DNA of 64,000 nt, taken from assembly GCF_008704795.1 (NCBI RefSeq), contig NZ_CP023690.1, positions 6,954,501 through 7,018,500 of the forward strand, read 5' to 3'. The position numbers and the translations under genes are program-made. Positions 27,649 to 36,133 of this stretch are shown here, in pieces; position 1 is the first letter of the stretch; each line of letters begins with the position of its first letter. The notes under the pieces are model-generated. The model searched no databases, was not told where the DNA came from, and worked only from the letters and a program-made list of their open reading frames with translations. The stretch is from Streptomyces spectabilis. Its GTDB lineage: Bacteria; Actinomycetota; Actinomycetes; Streptomycetales; Streptomycetaceae.

Positions 27649-29259
27649 ATGCCTACTCAGATCTCAGTACGCGGCGTGACCAAGTCCAGGGGGGACCGTC
27701 TGCTGTTCGACGATGTCTCCTTCACCGTGCGCCCGGGGGAGCGCGTGGGAATCGTCGGGGAGAACGGCGCGGGCAAGTCCACGCTCCTGCATCTCCTCGC
27801 GGGGAGCACGCACCCCGACGACGGTGAGGCGTTGACGGTCGCCGAGGGCGGCGCCGGACTCCTGGCGCAGACACCCCAGCTGCCCGCCGATCACAGCGTC
27901 GGCGACGCGATCGACGCCGCTCTGGCCGACCTGCGCTCCATGGAGCGACGCCTGCGCGACCTCGAAGCGGACCTGGAAGCGGCATCCGGCACGGCGCTGG
28001 AGGAGTACGGCGACCTGCTCACCGCCTTCGAGTTGCGCGGTGGCTATGAGGCCGACGCGCGCGTCGACAAGGCCATGCACGGACTCGGGCTCGCTCACAT
28101 CGACCGCGACCGTCGACTGGGCAGCCTCTCCGGAGGTGAGCAGGCGAGGCTCGGACTGGCCTGCTTGATCGCGGCAGCACCTGAGGTGATGTTCCTCGAC
28201 GAGCCCACCAACCACCTCGACGAAAGCGCGTTGGGCTGGCTGGAGGCCGCTCTGCTCGCGCACCGGGGCACGGTCGTCGCGGTCTCGCACGACCGCACGT
28301 TCCTGGAGCGTGTCGCCACCGCGATCCTGGAAGTGGACGAGGCCCGCCACACCGTCGTGCGCTACGGAGACGGCTATCGGGGGCTGCTCGCCGAGCGCGC
28401 GGCCGCCCGACGGCGCTGGGAGCAGGCCTACGCCGAGTGGCGCGAGGAAGCGCGGCACCTTGAGGAGTTCACAGCGACCACAGCGCACGCCGTGGCCGGA
28501 GGCCGCGCCATGAAGGACAACAACAAGATGGCGTACGACCGGGCCGGAGGCCGGGTGCAGGCATCCATCGCAGGCCGTGTCCGCAACGCCCAGGAGCGGC
28601 TTCGCCGCCTGCACGAGCACCCCGTGCCCAAGCCGCCGGAGCCGTTGCGGTTCACCGCGCGCCCCACGGCAGGAGCAGTCGAAGGACCCCTGGTGACGCT
28701 CCGGGACGTGCGGGTCGGAGACCGCCTCCAGGTGCCGGAGCTCACGGTCTCCGCGGGCGAGCGCCTCCTCGTCCACGGGGGCAACGGCGCCGGGAAGTCC
28801 ACACTCCTGCGCACCATGGCGGGCGTACTCGAACCCGACGAGGGCACGGTCGTCCGCCGTGGCCGCATCGGCTATCTCGCCCAGGAAATCCCGGTGCGCC
28901 GCCCCGCCGAGCGAGTGCTCGAGACCTTCGGCAAAGGCCTACCGCTCGCCGAGGAGGAGCAGGCCGAACTACTCCTCTCCTACGGCCTGTTCCGGTCCCG
29001 CGACCTCCACGTCCCCGTGGGCTCGCTGTCGGCCGGGCAGCGCCGCCGGCTCGCGCTCGCTCGGCTGCTCGCCCGCCCCGCCGACCTGCTGCTACTCGAC
29101 GAGCCGGCCAATCACCTGGCCCTCACCCTGGTGGAGGAGCTGGAGCAGGCCCTGGACCAGTGGGCCGGTGCCCTGGTGGTCGTCTCGCACGACCGACTCC
29201 TCCGCCGCCGCTTCACCGGCCGAATACGCCGGATGGAGTCCGGTCGGCTACCCGGCTGA
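27649..29259 (+). CDS. ABC-F family ATPase (ribosome protection/translation factor type)
   Basis: ABC-F proteins have two ATPase domains and no membrane part; they bind the ribosomal E site and in Streptomyces include self-resistance factors such as TlrC and OleB. The 536-residue product has Walker A GENGAGKST and GGNGAGKST, signatures LSGGEQARL and LSAGQRRRL, Walker B FLDEPTNHLD and LLDEPANHLA, and a charged linker of about 70 residues containing KDNNKM. The ATG at 27649 has GGGGG six nt upstream; 27643 and 27583 are alternatives. Pairing with a divergent TetR regulator suggests drug-inducible expression. Confidence 0.9.
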   Translation: MPTQISVRGVTKSRGDRLLFDDVSFTVRPGERVGIVGENGAGKSTLLHLLAGSTHPDDGEALTVAEGGAGLLAQTPQLPADHSVGDAIDAALADLRSMERRLRDLEADLEAASGTALEEYGDLLTAFELRGGYEADARVDKAMHGLGLAHIDRDRRLGSLSGGEQARLGLACLIAAAPEVMFLDEPTNHLDESALGWLEAALLAHRGTVVAVSHDRTFLERVATAILEVDEARHTVVRYGDGYRGLLAERAAARRRWEQAYAEWREEARHLEEFTATTAHAVAGGRAMKDNNKMAYDRAGGRVQASIAGRVRNAQERLRRLHEHPVPKPPEPLRFTARPTAGAVEGPLVTLRDVRVGDRLQVPELTVSAGERLLVHGGNGAGKSTLLRTMAGVLEPDEGTVVRRGRIGYLAQEIPVRRPAERVLETFGKGLPLAEEEQAELLLSYGLFRSRDLHVPVGSLSAGQRRRLALARLLARPADLLLLDEPANHLALTLVEELEQALDQWAGALVVVSHDRLLRRRFTGRIRRMESGRLPG

Positions 29260-29293
29260 CCCATGCCCGCAGCGGCCGATCTAGGGTCGACCC

Positions 29294-29953
29294 ATGGCAC
29301 GACCGCGGCGCATCGTCCTCGTCCGGCACGGCGAGTCGGCAGGAAACGCCGACGACACCGTGTACGAGCGCGAGCCTGACCACGCGCTCGCCCTGACCGA
29401 GACGGGGTGGCGCCAAGCGGAGGAGACCGGGAAAGGGCTGCGGGAGCTCTTCGGCCAGGAGCGGGTCAGCGTGTACGTCTCGCCGTACCGCCGCACCCAC
29501 GACACCTTGCGGGCCTTCCACCTCGAACCGGACCAGGTGCGTGTCCGAGAGGAGCCGCGGCTGAGGGAACAGGACTGGGGGAACTGGCAGGACCGGGACG
29601 ACGTCCGGCTCCAGAAGGCCTACCGCGACGCCTACGGGCACTTCTTCTACCGCTTCGCCCAGGGCGAGTCGGGAGCCGATGTCTATGACCGGGTCGGATC
29701 CTTCCTGGAGAGCCTCTACCGCAGCTTCGAGGCTCCCGACCACCCGCCGAACGTCCTGCTCGTCACACACGGGCTGACCATGCGCCTGTTCTGCATGCGC
29801 TGGTTCCACTGGACGGTGGCCGACTTCGAGTCGCTGTCCAACCCGGGCAACGGCGAGACGCGGATGCTGCTGCTGGGTGAGAACGGCAAGTACAGACTCG
29901 ACCGACCGTTCGAGCGCTGGCGGGAGCCGGAGCCGTACGGCATCACCGGATAG
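29294..29953 (+). CDS. histidine phosphatase superfamily protein
   Basis: A 219-residue phosphoglycerate-mutase-like enzyme. The catalytic His is in VLVRHGESAGN. The second arginine is in SPYRRTHDT, Glu in REQDWGNWQ and the second His in LLVTHGLTMR. The substrate is unknown; the size fits a broad phosphatase rather than glycolytic mutase. TAGGGT (29282-29287) ends 6 nt before the ATG, so the transcript may be leaderless. It is 12 bp upstream of the ADP-ribosylglycohydrolase gene and the two probably form an operon. Confidence 0.88.
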   Translation: MARPRRIVLVRHGESAGNADDTVYEREPDHALALTETGWRQAEETGKGLRELFGQERVSVYVSPYRRTHDTLRAFHLEPDQVRVREEPRLREQDWGNWQDRDDVRLQKAYRDAYGHFFYRFAQGESGADVYDRVGSFLESLYRSFEAPDHPPNVLLVTHGLTMRLFCMRWFHWTVADFESLSNPGNGETRMLLLGENGKYRLDRPFERWREPEPYGITG

Positions 29954-29965
29954 AGTGACAAGGCG

Positions 29966-30871
29966 ATGACCGCTGACCTCTCTCCCGACCGGCGCCTGGA
30001 CCGTGCCCTGGCGAGCCTGCGCGGCCTGGCCGTGGGAGACGCGCTGGGCTCTCAGTTCTTCACGCCCGCGCACTACCCACTGCTCAAGCGGCGCGAGCTG
30101 CCGGACGGCCCCTGGCCCTGGACCGACGACACCGAGATGGCGTGCTCCGTGCTCGCCGTCCTCGCCACGCACGGCCGCATCGACCAGGACGTGCTGGCCC
30201 GCTCCTTCGCCGAGCACCACAACGCGGACCGGGGATACGGACCGGCCGTCAACCAGCTCCTCGAACAGGTCCGGAGCGGCGGGGACTGGCGTGAGCTGGC
30301 CTCCGCCCTGTTCAAGGGCCAGGGCTCCTGGGGCAACGGCGCGTCCATGCGGATCGCGCCGCTCGGATCCTGGTACGCCACCGACCCGGAGCAGGCCACG
30401 CACCAGGCGGAGATCTCGGCCTATACGACCCACCAGCACCGGGAGGCCGTCGTCGGGGCCATGGCGGTCGCCGCCGCGGCCGCGCTGGCGGCCGACCCGG
30501 CAGGGCCGCCGACCTCCAAGGCGCTCCTCGACGGTGTCATCGCCCTGGTGCCCCGCAGCGCCGTGGGCGCCGGGCTCCGGCGGGCGCGGGACATGCTCGA
30601 CTACGACGACGCGGGGACGGTCGCCGCCGTCCTCGGCTGTGGCCGCCGCACGACTGCCCATGACACCGTGCCCTTCGCGCTGTGGTCGGCGGCCCGTGCG
30701 CTGGACGACTACGAGCGGGCGTTCTGGGCCACTGTGGCCGTGGGCGGCGACATGGACACCACTTGCGCCATCGTCGGAGGAGTCGTCGCGGCTGCCGGGG
30801 GAAAGCCACCTGCGTTGTGGCTGGAGCGGACAGAGGCACTGCCCGAGTGGGTGCCGACCGAGGCCGACTGA
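29966..30871 (+). CDS. ADP-ribosylglycohydrolase family protein
   Basis: DraG-like enzymes remove ADP-ribose from proteins or small molecules using a di-Mg2+ centre. The 301-residue product shows GLAVGDALGSQF, WPWTDDTEMA (metal-binding TDDT), GSWGNGASMRIAPLG and VGGDMDTTCAIVGG with the C-terminal metal Asp pair, so all ligands look intact. The spacing to the histidine phosphatase gene is 12 bp. An AAGG just before the ATG is a weak RBS. The ADP-ribosylated target is unknown. Confidence 0.9.
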   Translation: MTADLSPDRRLDRALASLRGLAVGDALGSQFFTPAHYPLLKRRELPDGPWPWTDDTEMACSVLAVLATHGRIDQDVLARSFAEHHNADRGYGPAVNQLLEQVRSGGDWRELASALFKGQGSWGNGASMRIAPLGSWYATDPEQATHQAEISAYTTHQHREAVVGAMAVAAAAALAADPAGPPTSKALLDGVIALVPRSAVGAGLRRARDMLDYDDAGTVAAVLGCGRRTTAHDTVPFALWSAARALDDYERAFWATVAVGGDMDTTCAIVGGVVAAAGGKPPALWLERTEALPEWVPTEAD

Positions 30872-30884
30872 CACCGAGCCCGAC

Positions 30885-30965
30885 TGCCCGCCCTGGGGGT
30901 CTGCCCGGGCCGGGGCGGGATGCCCCGCCTGGAAGGGGCCGCAGACAGGGCGGCGGGCTCTCCGG
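30885..30965. terminator. G+C-rich hairpin region between converging genes
   Basis: CGGGGC (30911-30916) pairs with GCCCCG (30922-30927). Around it, GCCCGCCCTG and TCTGC pair imperfectly with GCAGA and CAGGGCGG, giving a large branched structure. It lies between the ADP-ribosylglycohydrolase and MFS genes. Confidence 0.5.
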
Positions 30966-31050
30966 GTGCGCCGTCGGTGGAACTGATGGTCCCCGTGCGT
31001 GCCAGGTCCGCCTCGTCGTAGGGGACGTCCCGGCACGCACACGGCCGACC

Positions 31051-32607
31051 TCAGCCTCCGGAGGGACCCGCGGCGCTCGCCGTACCCGCGAGGGCCTCCA
31101 GGTCGCTCTTGCGGACCCGGACGACCACCAAGGCGATCACCAGGGCGAGCACGGCCATGCCGACAGCCGGAAGGAAGGCCGTCGAGATGCCCTTGGACAG
31201 CACTTCATGGCCCCACGGCGCCGGAAGCTCTCCGGACTTGGCGAAGGCCGCCTTCTGCTCCGGTGAGGCCTTCGCCATGAAGTCCGGGATCTGTTCCTTG
31301 GCCTCGTCCCGGCTCGCCGTACCGAAGACCGTGGTCAGGATGGAGAGGCCGAGCGAACCGCCCACCTGCTGGGTCGCGTTGAGCAGACCCGACGCGGCGC
31401 CCGCCTCATGTGCGGCGACTCCGGAGACCGCCGTCAGCGTCAAGGTCACGAAGTTCAGACCCATGCCGAAGCCGAACAACATCATCGGACCGAGCACCCC
31501 GCCGAGGTACGAACTGTCCGGGGTGATGAACGTCTGCCAGCCGAGCCCGAGGGCGACGATCGACGAGCCCGTCACCATGAAGGGCTTGGGCCCGAGAACC
31601 GGCAGCAGCCGCTGCGACAGGCCCGCGCCGACCACGATCGCGGCCGTGACGGGCAAGAAGGCCAGGCCCGCCTGGATGGGCGTGTAGTCCAGGACGTTCT
31701 GGACGAAGAGCACGATGAAAAAGAACATGCCGAACATCGCCGCGGCCAGGCTCAGCATGATCACGTACGTGCCCGAGCGGTTGCGGTCGGCGAACATCCT
31801 GAGCGGAGTGATCGGCTCCTTGGCACGGCTCTCGATGAGGGCGAACGCCAGGAGCAGCACGACCGCCGCCCCGAACGACCCGAGAGTGAGGCCGTCTCGC
31901 CAGCCCTCCTCGGACGCCCTGATGAAGCCATAGACCAACGAGGCCATGCCGACGGTCGAGGTCAGCGCGCCCACGAGGTCGAAGCGGCCCGGGTGCCGCT
32001 CGGACTCGCTGATGTAGAGGGGGGTCAGGAAGGCGATCAGGACGCCGATGGGCACGTTCACGAACAGCACCCAGCGCCAGTCGAGCCACTCGGTGAGCAT
32101 GCCGCCCGCCAGCAGGCCGATGGCGCCGCCGCCCGCGGAGACGGCCGCGAAGACGCCGAACGCCCGGTTCCGCGCCGGGCCTTCGGGGAACGTCGTCGTG
32201 ATCAGCGCGAGCGAGGTGGGCGACGCGATCGCGCCACCAACGCCCTGCAGGGCCCGTGCCGCAAGGAGTTGCCACGGCTCCTGGGCGAATCCACCGAGGA
32301 GTGAGGCGAGTGTGAAGAGCAGGATGCCGGCCATGAAGACCCGGCGGCGGCCGAGGATGTCACCGGCGCGGCCACCGAGCAGGAGCAGTCTGCCGAAGGT
32401 GAGGGTGTACGCGCTGACGACCCAGGTGAGGTCCGTCGTCGAGAACTCCAGCGCGTCCTGGATGTGCGGGAGCGCGATGTTCACAATCGTCGCGTCCAGG
32501 ACCACCATGAGTTGACAGGCGGCGATGATGGTGAGGGCGACGCCGGGATGTCCGTCCCGGCGGGCGGCACCTGGCTTTTGATCTTGCGCTAACCGAGAGG
32601 TTGTCAC
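31051..32607 (-). CDS. MFS drug exporter, DHA2 (14-TM) family
   Basis: A 518-residue proton-coupled multidrug efflux transporter. It has the DHA2 motifs: LDATIVNIALPHIQ in TM1, GRAGDILGRRRVF (motif A) and an antiporter motif C-like GGGAIGLLAGG; about 14 hydrophobic segments can be counted. The cytoplasmic tail is short. GTG 32607 has GGGGG seven nt upstream. It is divergent from a TetR repressor gene, and two identical-type operators lie in the 129-bp gap, so efflux is probably induced when the repressor binds a drug. Confidence 0.92.
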   Translation of the reverse strand: MTTSRLAQDQKPGAARRDGHPGVALTIIAACQLMVVLDATIVNIALPHIQDALEFSTTDLTWVVSAYTLTFGRLLLLGGRAGDILGRRRVFMAGILLFTLASLLGGFAQEPWQLLAARALQGVGGAIASPTSLALITTTFPEGPARNRAFGVFAAVSAGGGAIGLLAGGMLTEWLDWRWVLFVNVPIGVLIAFLTPLYISESERHPGRFDLVGALTSTVGMASLVYGFIRASEEGWRDGLTLGSFGAAVVLLLAFALIESRAKEPITPLRMFADRNRSGTYVIMLSLAAAMFGMFFFIVLFVQNVLDYTPIQAGLAFLPVTAAIVVGAGLSQRLLPVLGPKPFMVTGSSIVALGLGWQTFITPDSSYLGGVLGPMMLFGFGMGLNFVTLTLTAVSGVAAHEAGAASGLLNATQQVGGSLGLSILTTVFGTASRDEAKEQIPDFMAKASPEQKAAFAKSGELPAPWGHEVLSKGISTAFLPAVGMAVLALVIALVVVRVRKSDLEALAGTASAAGPSGG

Positions 32608-32630
32608 TATGAGACCCCCGCAAGTGCGTT

Positions 32631-32699
32631 AGTGAACGCATCCGTTCACTGCCGCGTCCCACGGTAGTGAACCCCGGTGAGTGAACGCAACCGTTCACT
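32631..32699. promoter_or_regulatory. twin 20-bp operators AGTGAACG-N4-CGTTCACT
   Basis: Perfect copies at 32631-32650 and 32680-32699 differ only in one spacer base (CATC, CAAC). A half-site TAGTGAAC lies between them at 32665. They sit between the divergent MFS and TetR genes. Confidence 0.85.
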
Positions 32700-32736
32700 G
32701 GGGGGGCTACCTCGAACCCTCAACGGAGAGATCCAG

Positions 32737-33351
32737 ATGCCTACTTCGCGTTGGAAGGCCGCTTCCGCTCAGGTGGTCTCCTCGCGCCGCCGGGGGCCCG
32801 TGCTGGAGCGCGCGATTCTCGATTCCGCGCTGGAGCAGCTCAGTACGGTCGGCTGGAACGGCCTCACGATGGAAGGTGTGGCCGCGGGCGCCCAGACGGG
32901 CAAAGCCGCGGTGTACCGTCGCTGGCCGTCCAAGGAGGACCTCGTCATCCACGCTCTGCAGGCCGGACTGCCCAAGCTCGACGAAGCGCCGGACTGCGGC
33001 AGCGTCCGGGAAGACCTTCTGCAGCTGTGCCGCCAGATGCGCGCGGCCATGACCTCGCGCCCCGGTTACGCCCTGCTTGCAGTCCTTCACGAATGCGACA
33101 CGGCAACCTCCGAGCGCTTCCACGGCGTGATCGTCGAGGGCGTGATTGAGCCGAGTGTGGGGCTCATCCGGCAGGTCATGCGCCGAGCAGTCGAGCGCGG
33201 AGAGGTTCGTGCCGGAGCGACGGACCAGTTCGCCTGCGAGGTGATTCCGGCGATGATGATGTACCGCTCCAAGGTGTGCGGTAGCGAATGGCCCGACGAG
33301 GAATTCACGGACCTCATCGACCAGGTCATGATCCCTCTGCTTCGGCTGTAG
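32737..33351 (+). CDS. TetR-family repressor of the MFS exporter
   Basis: A 204-residue repressor with an N-terminal HTH ([21 protein letters not shown], about 45-65) and a C-terminal ligand-binding domain (TetR_C_16-like; [15 protein letters not shown]). ATG 32737 has GGAGAG about 8 nt upstream; a frame from 32677 is open but crosses the operator. The twin palindromes upstream give it control of both itself and the divergent DHA2 exporter. The ligand is unknown. Confidence 0.9.
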   Translation: MPTSRWKAASAQVVSSRRRGPVLERAILDSALEQLSTVGWNGLTMEGVAAGAQTGKAAVYRRWPSKEDLVIHALQAGLPKLDEAPDCGSVREDLLQLCRQMRAAMTSRPGYALLAVLHECDTATSERFHGVIVEGVIEPSVGLIRQVMRRAVERGEVRAGATDQFACEVIPAMMMYRSKVCGSEWPDEEFTDLIDQVMIPLLRL

Positions 33352-33595
33352 CGCCTTCCCCGGGGCGCGATGGTGGCGCGTCGTACGCAGGGCGAGCGCG
33401 TCAGCGGAAGCGTTGCTCCTTGTGAGGGGCGTCAGGTCCGCCGGGGCGAACTCGTGGGGCGAAGGGAAGCGGAATGCAGCCGCCCGGAACGGGGCGGTCG
33501 TATGGCACGGGCGGACGCCGTGGCGCGAACCTGTCGGGGGCAGGACGAACCGGGGTGTCGCGAGTGGTCATCGGCGGCGTACGCTGTCAGGCGCC

Positions 33596-34297
33596 ATGCC
33601 GTACGAAGCACCCACCCACACCGTCGAGCGCTCTTTGCGCGCCACCACCGGAGCGAAGATCGTCGCCGGTGTCGACGAGGTCGGACGCGGAGCGTGGGCG
33701 GGCCCGGTCACCGTCTGTGCGGCGGTCACGGGCCTGCGCAGGCCACCCGCGGGGCTCACCGACTCCAAGTTGATCAGTCCCAAGCGGCGGGCCGAGCTCG
33801 CCCAGGAGCTGACCGGCTGGGTCACGGCACACGCGCTCGGTCACTCCTCGCCCGAGGAGATCGACGACATGGGCATGACGGCGGCGCTGCGGCTCGCCGC
33901 GGTCCGCGCTCTCGAAGCCCTGCCGGTGCGGCCGGACGCGGTCATTCTCGACGGGAAGCACGACTACCTCGGAACCCCGTGGCGCGTCCGTACGGTCATC
34001 AAGGGCGACCAGTCCTGCGTGGCCGTCGCGGCGGCGTCGGTGATCGCCAAGGTTCAGCGCGACAAAATGATGGCCGAACTGGGCATCGAACATGCAGACT
34101 TCGGTTTTGCGGCCAACGCCGGTTATCCGTCGCCGGTGCACAAGGCCGCGCTGGCGGAACGGGGGCCCACCCCGTACCACCGGCTTTCGTGGGCGTATCT
34201 TGATGCGTTGCCCCAGTGGCGGCACCTCAAGAAAGCCCGCAGCTGGGCGGAGGGAAACGTTCCGGAAATCCAGGGCCAGCTCGGCTTTGATTTCTGA
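33596..34297 (+). CDS. rnhB: ribonuclease HII
   Basis: RNase HII removes ribonucleotides from DNA and RNA primers. The 233-residue enzyme has the [12 protein letters not shown] motif with the first two acidic catalytic residues, [19 protein letters not shown] (third Asp) and [15 protein letters not shown] (fourth Asp). The C-terminus has the family pattern [24 protein letters not shown] 33596 starts the homology; TACGCT lies 10 nt upstream. The 244 bp before it (33352-33595) hold nothing else I recognise. Confidence 0.95.
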   Translation: MPYEAPTHTVERSLRATTGAKIVAGVDEVGRGAWAGPVTVCAAVTGLRRPPAGLTDSKLISPKRRAELAQELTGWVTAHALGHSSPEEIDDMGMTAALRLAAVRALEALPVRPDAVILDGKHDYLGTPWRVRTVIKGDQSCVAVAAASVIAKVQRDKMMAELGIEHADFGFAANAGYPSPVHKAALAERGPTPYHRLSWAYLDALPQWRHLKKARSWAEGNVPEIQGQLGFDF

Positions 34298-34374
34298 TGT
34301 TTTCCGCAGTTCCGGTCGCACTCAGGTGCCACCCGCCGACGCGTGTCGCATCGGCGTTTGATAGACAACAACGC

Positions 34375-35040
34375 ATGCCTCTCATTCCCGAGGAGCCTCA
34401 GATTCACGAGAGTGCCCAGGGTCCCCGCGCCGCTTCGGCCAACAGCCGCACCGCGCCGACCCCCCGCCCCGTACCCGGTCCGCGTCCCGCGGCTCCGTCG
34501 CGCCCGGGCCGTCCCGGCCCCGCGCGGCCGATGCCGCCCGCGCAGCGCACGACGCGCGAGCCGACCGTCAAGCCAGGGCCGCAGGCCCCGGCCGTGAAGC
34601 CGGAGCCTGCTGCTCCGGCTGCCCCGGAAGCCTCGGCCGAAACCGCCGCGGTTCCGCAGATCCAGTTGATCCCGGCCTCCGCCGACGGCGCCCTCGACGC
34701 CGCCGAGGAAGCCGTCGACCTGCTGCTGGACTCGGGCCGTGCCCCGGGTGAGGTCCTGGTGGTCACCACCGGCGAGCTGCACCCGTGGGCCGCGCACGAG
34801 CTGTCCTTCGGCGAAGACGCCTACTGGGCCCAGCACGACGCCGGTGACGACGTCTTCCACGCCGACGCCGCCGCACTGTCCCGCGCTACGACCCGCCCCG
34901 CGGTCGTCGTCGCGCTGAACGGCGGCAGCGAGGAAGCCGAGGTCGCGGCCCTGCCCGTGGCACTCGGCCTGGCCGGCACCCTGCTGATCGTCTGTGGCGA
35001 CCCGCAGCGCATCAACGCCATGCTGGGCTCGAGCGTCTGA
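34375..35040 (+). CDS. hypothetical actinobacterial protein with Pro-rich N-terminus
   Basis: A 221-residue protein whose first ~100 residues are Pro/Ala/Arg-rich and disordered. The folded C-terminal half (GALDAAEEAVDLLLDSG, then VLVVTTGELHPWAAHE and LGLAGTLLIVCGDPQRI) resembles, by eye, the last strand-helix units of UvrD/Rep-type helicases but lacks any ATP-binding part. It lies 78 bp after rnhB and might be cotranscribed. ATG 34375 has no clear RBS; GATAGACA upstream hints at a short leader. I do not recognise its function. Confidence 0.7.
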   Translation: MPLIPEEPQIHESAQGPRAASANSRTAPTPRPVPGPRPAAPSRPGRPGPARPMPPAQRTTREPTVKPGPQAPAVKPEPAAPAAPEASAETAAVPQIQLIPASADGALDAAEEAVDLLLDSGRAPGEVLVVTTGELHPWAAHELSFGEDAYWAQHDAGDDVFHADAAALSRATTRPAVVVALNGGSEEAEVAALPVALGLAGTLLIVCGDPQRINAMLGSSV

Positions 35041-35060
35041 CGCTCCCGCCCGGCGGACGA

Positions 35061-35082
35061 GCCGCGGTGAGTGCGCCGCGGC
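35061..35082. terminator. weak hairpin between converging hypothetical genes
   Basis: GCCGCGG (35061-35067) and CCGCGGC (35076-35082) with an 8-nt loop follow the plus-strand stop by 20 nt. Further on, 35083-35246 shows nothing clear. Confidence 0.4.
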
Positions 35083-35246
35083 CTGGTGACACCACAGCCG
35101 GGGTCGCCGGGCCGCGTTCGTTCGTGCCCCTGTGACGATGCGCTCACGCGTACCTGTCGCAGGGGGCGCACAACATTCCCCTCGGCCCAGGGCACGGTGT
35201 GGCTGGACACCCATGACCTCACCGCGCCGTCAGGCGTTCCTGCGGT

Positions 35247-35915
35247 CTACCGCGCTGCCACGCGCCGTAACATCTCGGACGCCGCGCCTCCGGCCCGCGG
35301 CTGCCGCGGATCGCCCACCGCGGTTCCGGCCCCTCCGGCGCCCGCCGCCCCGGCGAAGCTCTCGGGCGGTGACCCGGCGCTCGGCCTACGGCCCCCACGG
35401 CCTTCGCCGAGGACCTGCCAGCCCTCCCGCGTCAGCGTGATGTACGCCCCGCACCGCAGGCCGTGCAGCGTGCAGGCGTCCCGCAACCCCCACATCCACG
35501 CTCCGTCCTCCTGCGTCCAACGTCCCTCCCCGTCGCGGCAGTAGAGCAGTACTGCCGTGCGCACGGGAGTGCGGCGGCGCAGGTCGTGCGGGATGACCCG
35601 GCGCAGCTGGGCGAGGAGCGCGTTACGGAACACCCATCCGTCCACCGCGCTCGCCCGCCGGGCGAACGAGGCGGAGGCCCTGATCCGCTCCTCCGGATCG
35701 AGCACGGCCACGATCGCGGTGGCCGGGGTGGGCCGATGCCGGGCATGCAGCCCACTCACGACCTCGCGCGGGTTCCGGAGCAGGGGGATCTCGGCGGCTG
35801 ACCACTCTGAGGGCTCGAGCATCCGGGTCGGCTGCCGGCCGGTGTCGGGCATCGCGGCGGCAGCCAGGGAATCCGATGTCGACGCCGCAGCGGACGGAGC
35901 GAATCCGAAGGTCAC
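35247..35915 (-). CDS. hypothetical protein upstream-adjacent to recQ
   Basis: A 222-residue protein I cannot assign. The central region (about 55-160) looks folded: LHARHRPTPATAIVAVLDPEE, SAVDGWVFRNALLAQLRRV, RRRTPVRTAVLLYCRDGEG and MWGLRDACTLHGL. The ends are Ala/Gly-rich. GTG 35915 is preceded by GGGAGG at 5-6 nt, which decides the start. It lies downstream of recQ on the same strand, 218 bp away, so a DNA-related role is only a guess from context. Confidence 0.65.
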   Translation of the reverse strand: MTFGFAPSAAASTSDSLAAAAMPDTGRQPTRMLEPSEWSAAEIPLLRNPREVVSGLHARHRPTPATAIVAVLDPEERIRASASFARRASAVDGWVFRNALLAQLRRVIPHDLRRRTPVRTAVLLYCRDGEGRWTQEDGAWMWGLRDACTLHGLRCGAYITLTREGWQVLGEGRGGRRPSAGSPPESFAGAAGAGGAGTAVGDPRQPRAGGAASEMLRRVAAR

Positions 35916-36133
35916 GGTCCTCCCTTCGGCTACACGCCCCCAAGGAGGGCGGGGTCGGACTGGGGGGAGCGCACCGCGACACAGCCCTACCGGACCACGG
36001 GGAGCCGCGCGGGAGCGGTACCAATTCTTCCCGTCGTACTGGCTTGCGGCAACGAGCAATTGAAGCCGCTGACCAGTATCCGCTGATACGTCTTGCATAT
36101 CCCTGCCCAGGACACCGCTCGGTAATGCGGACG

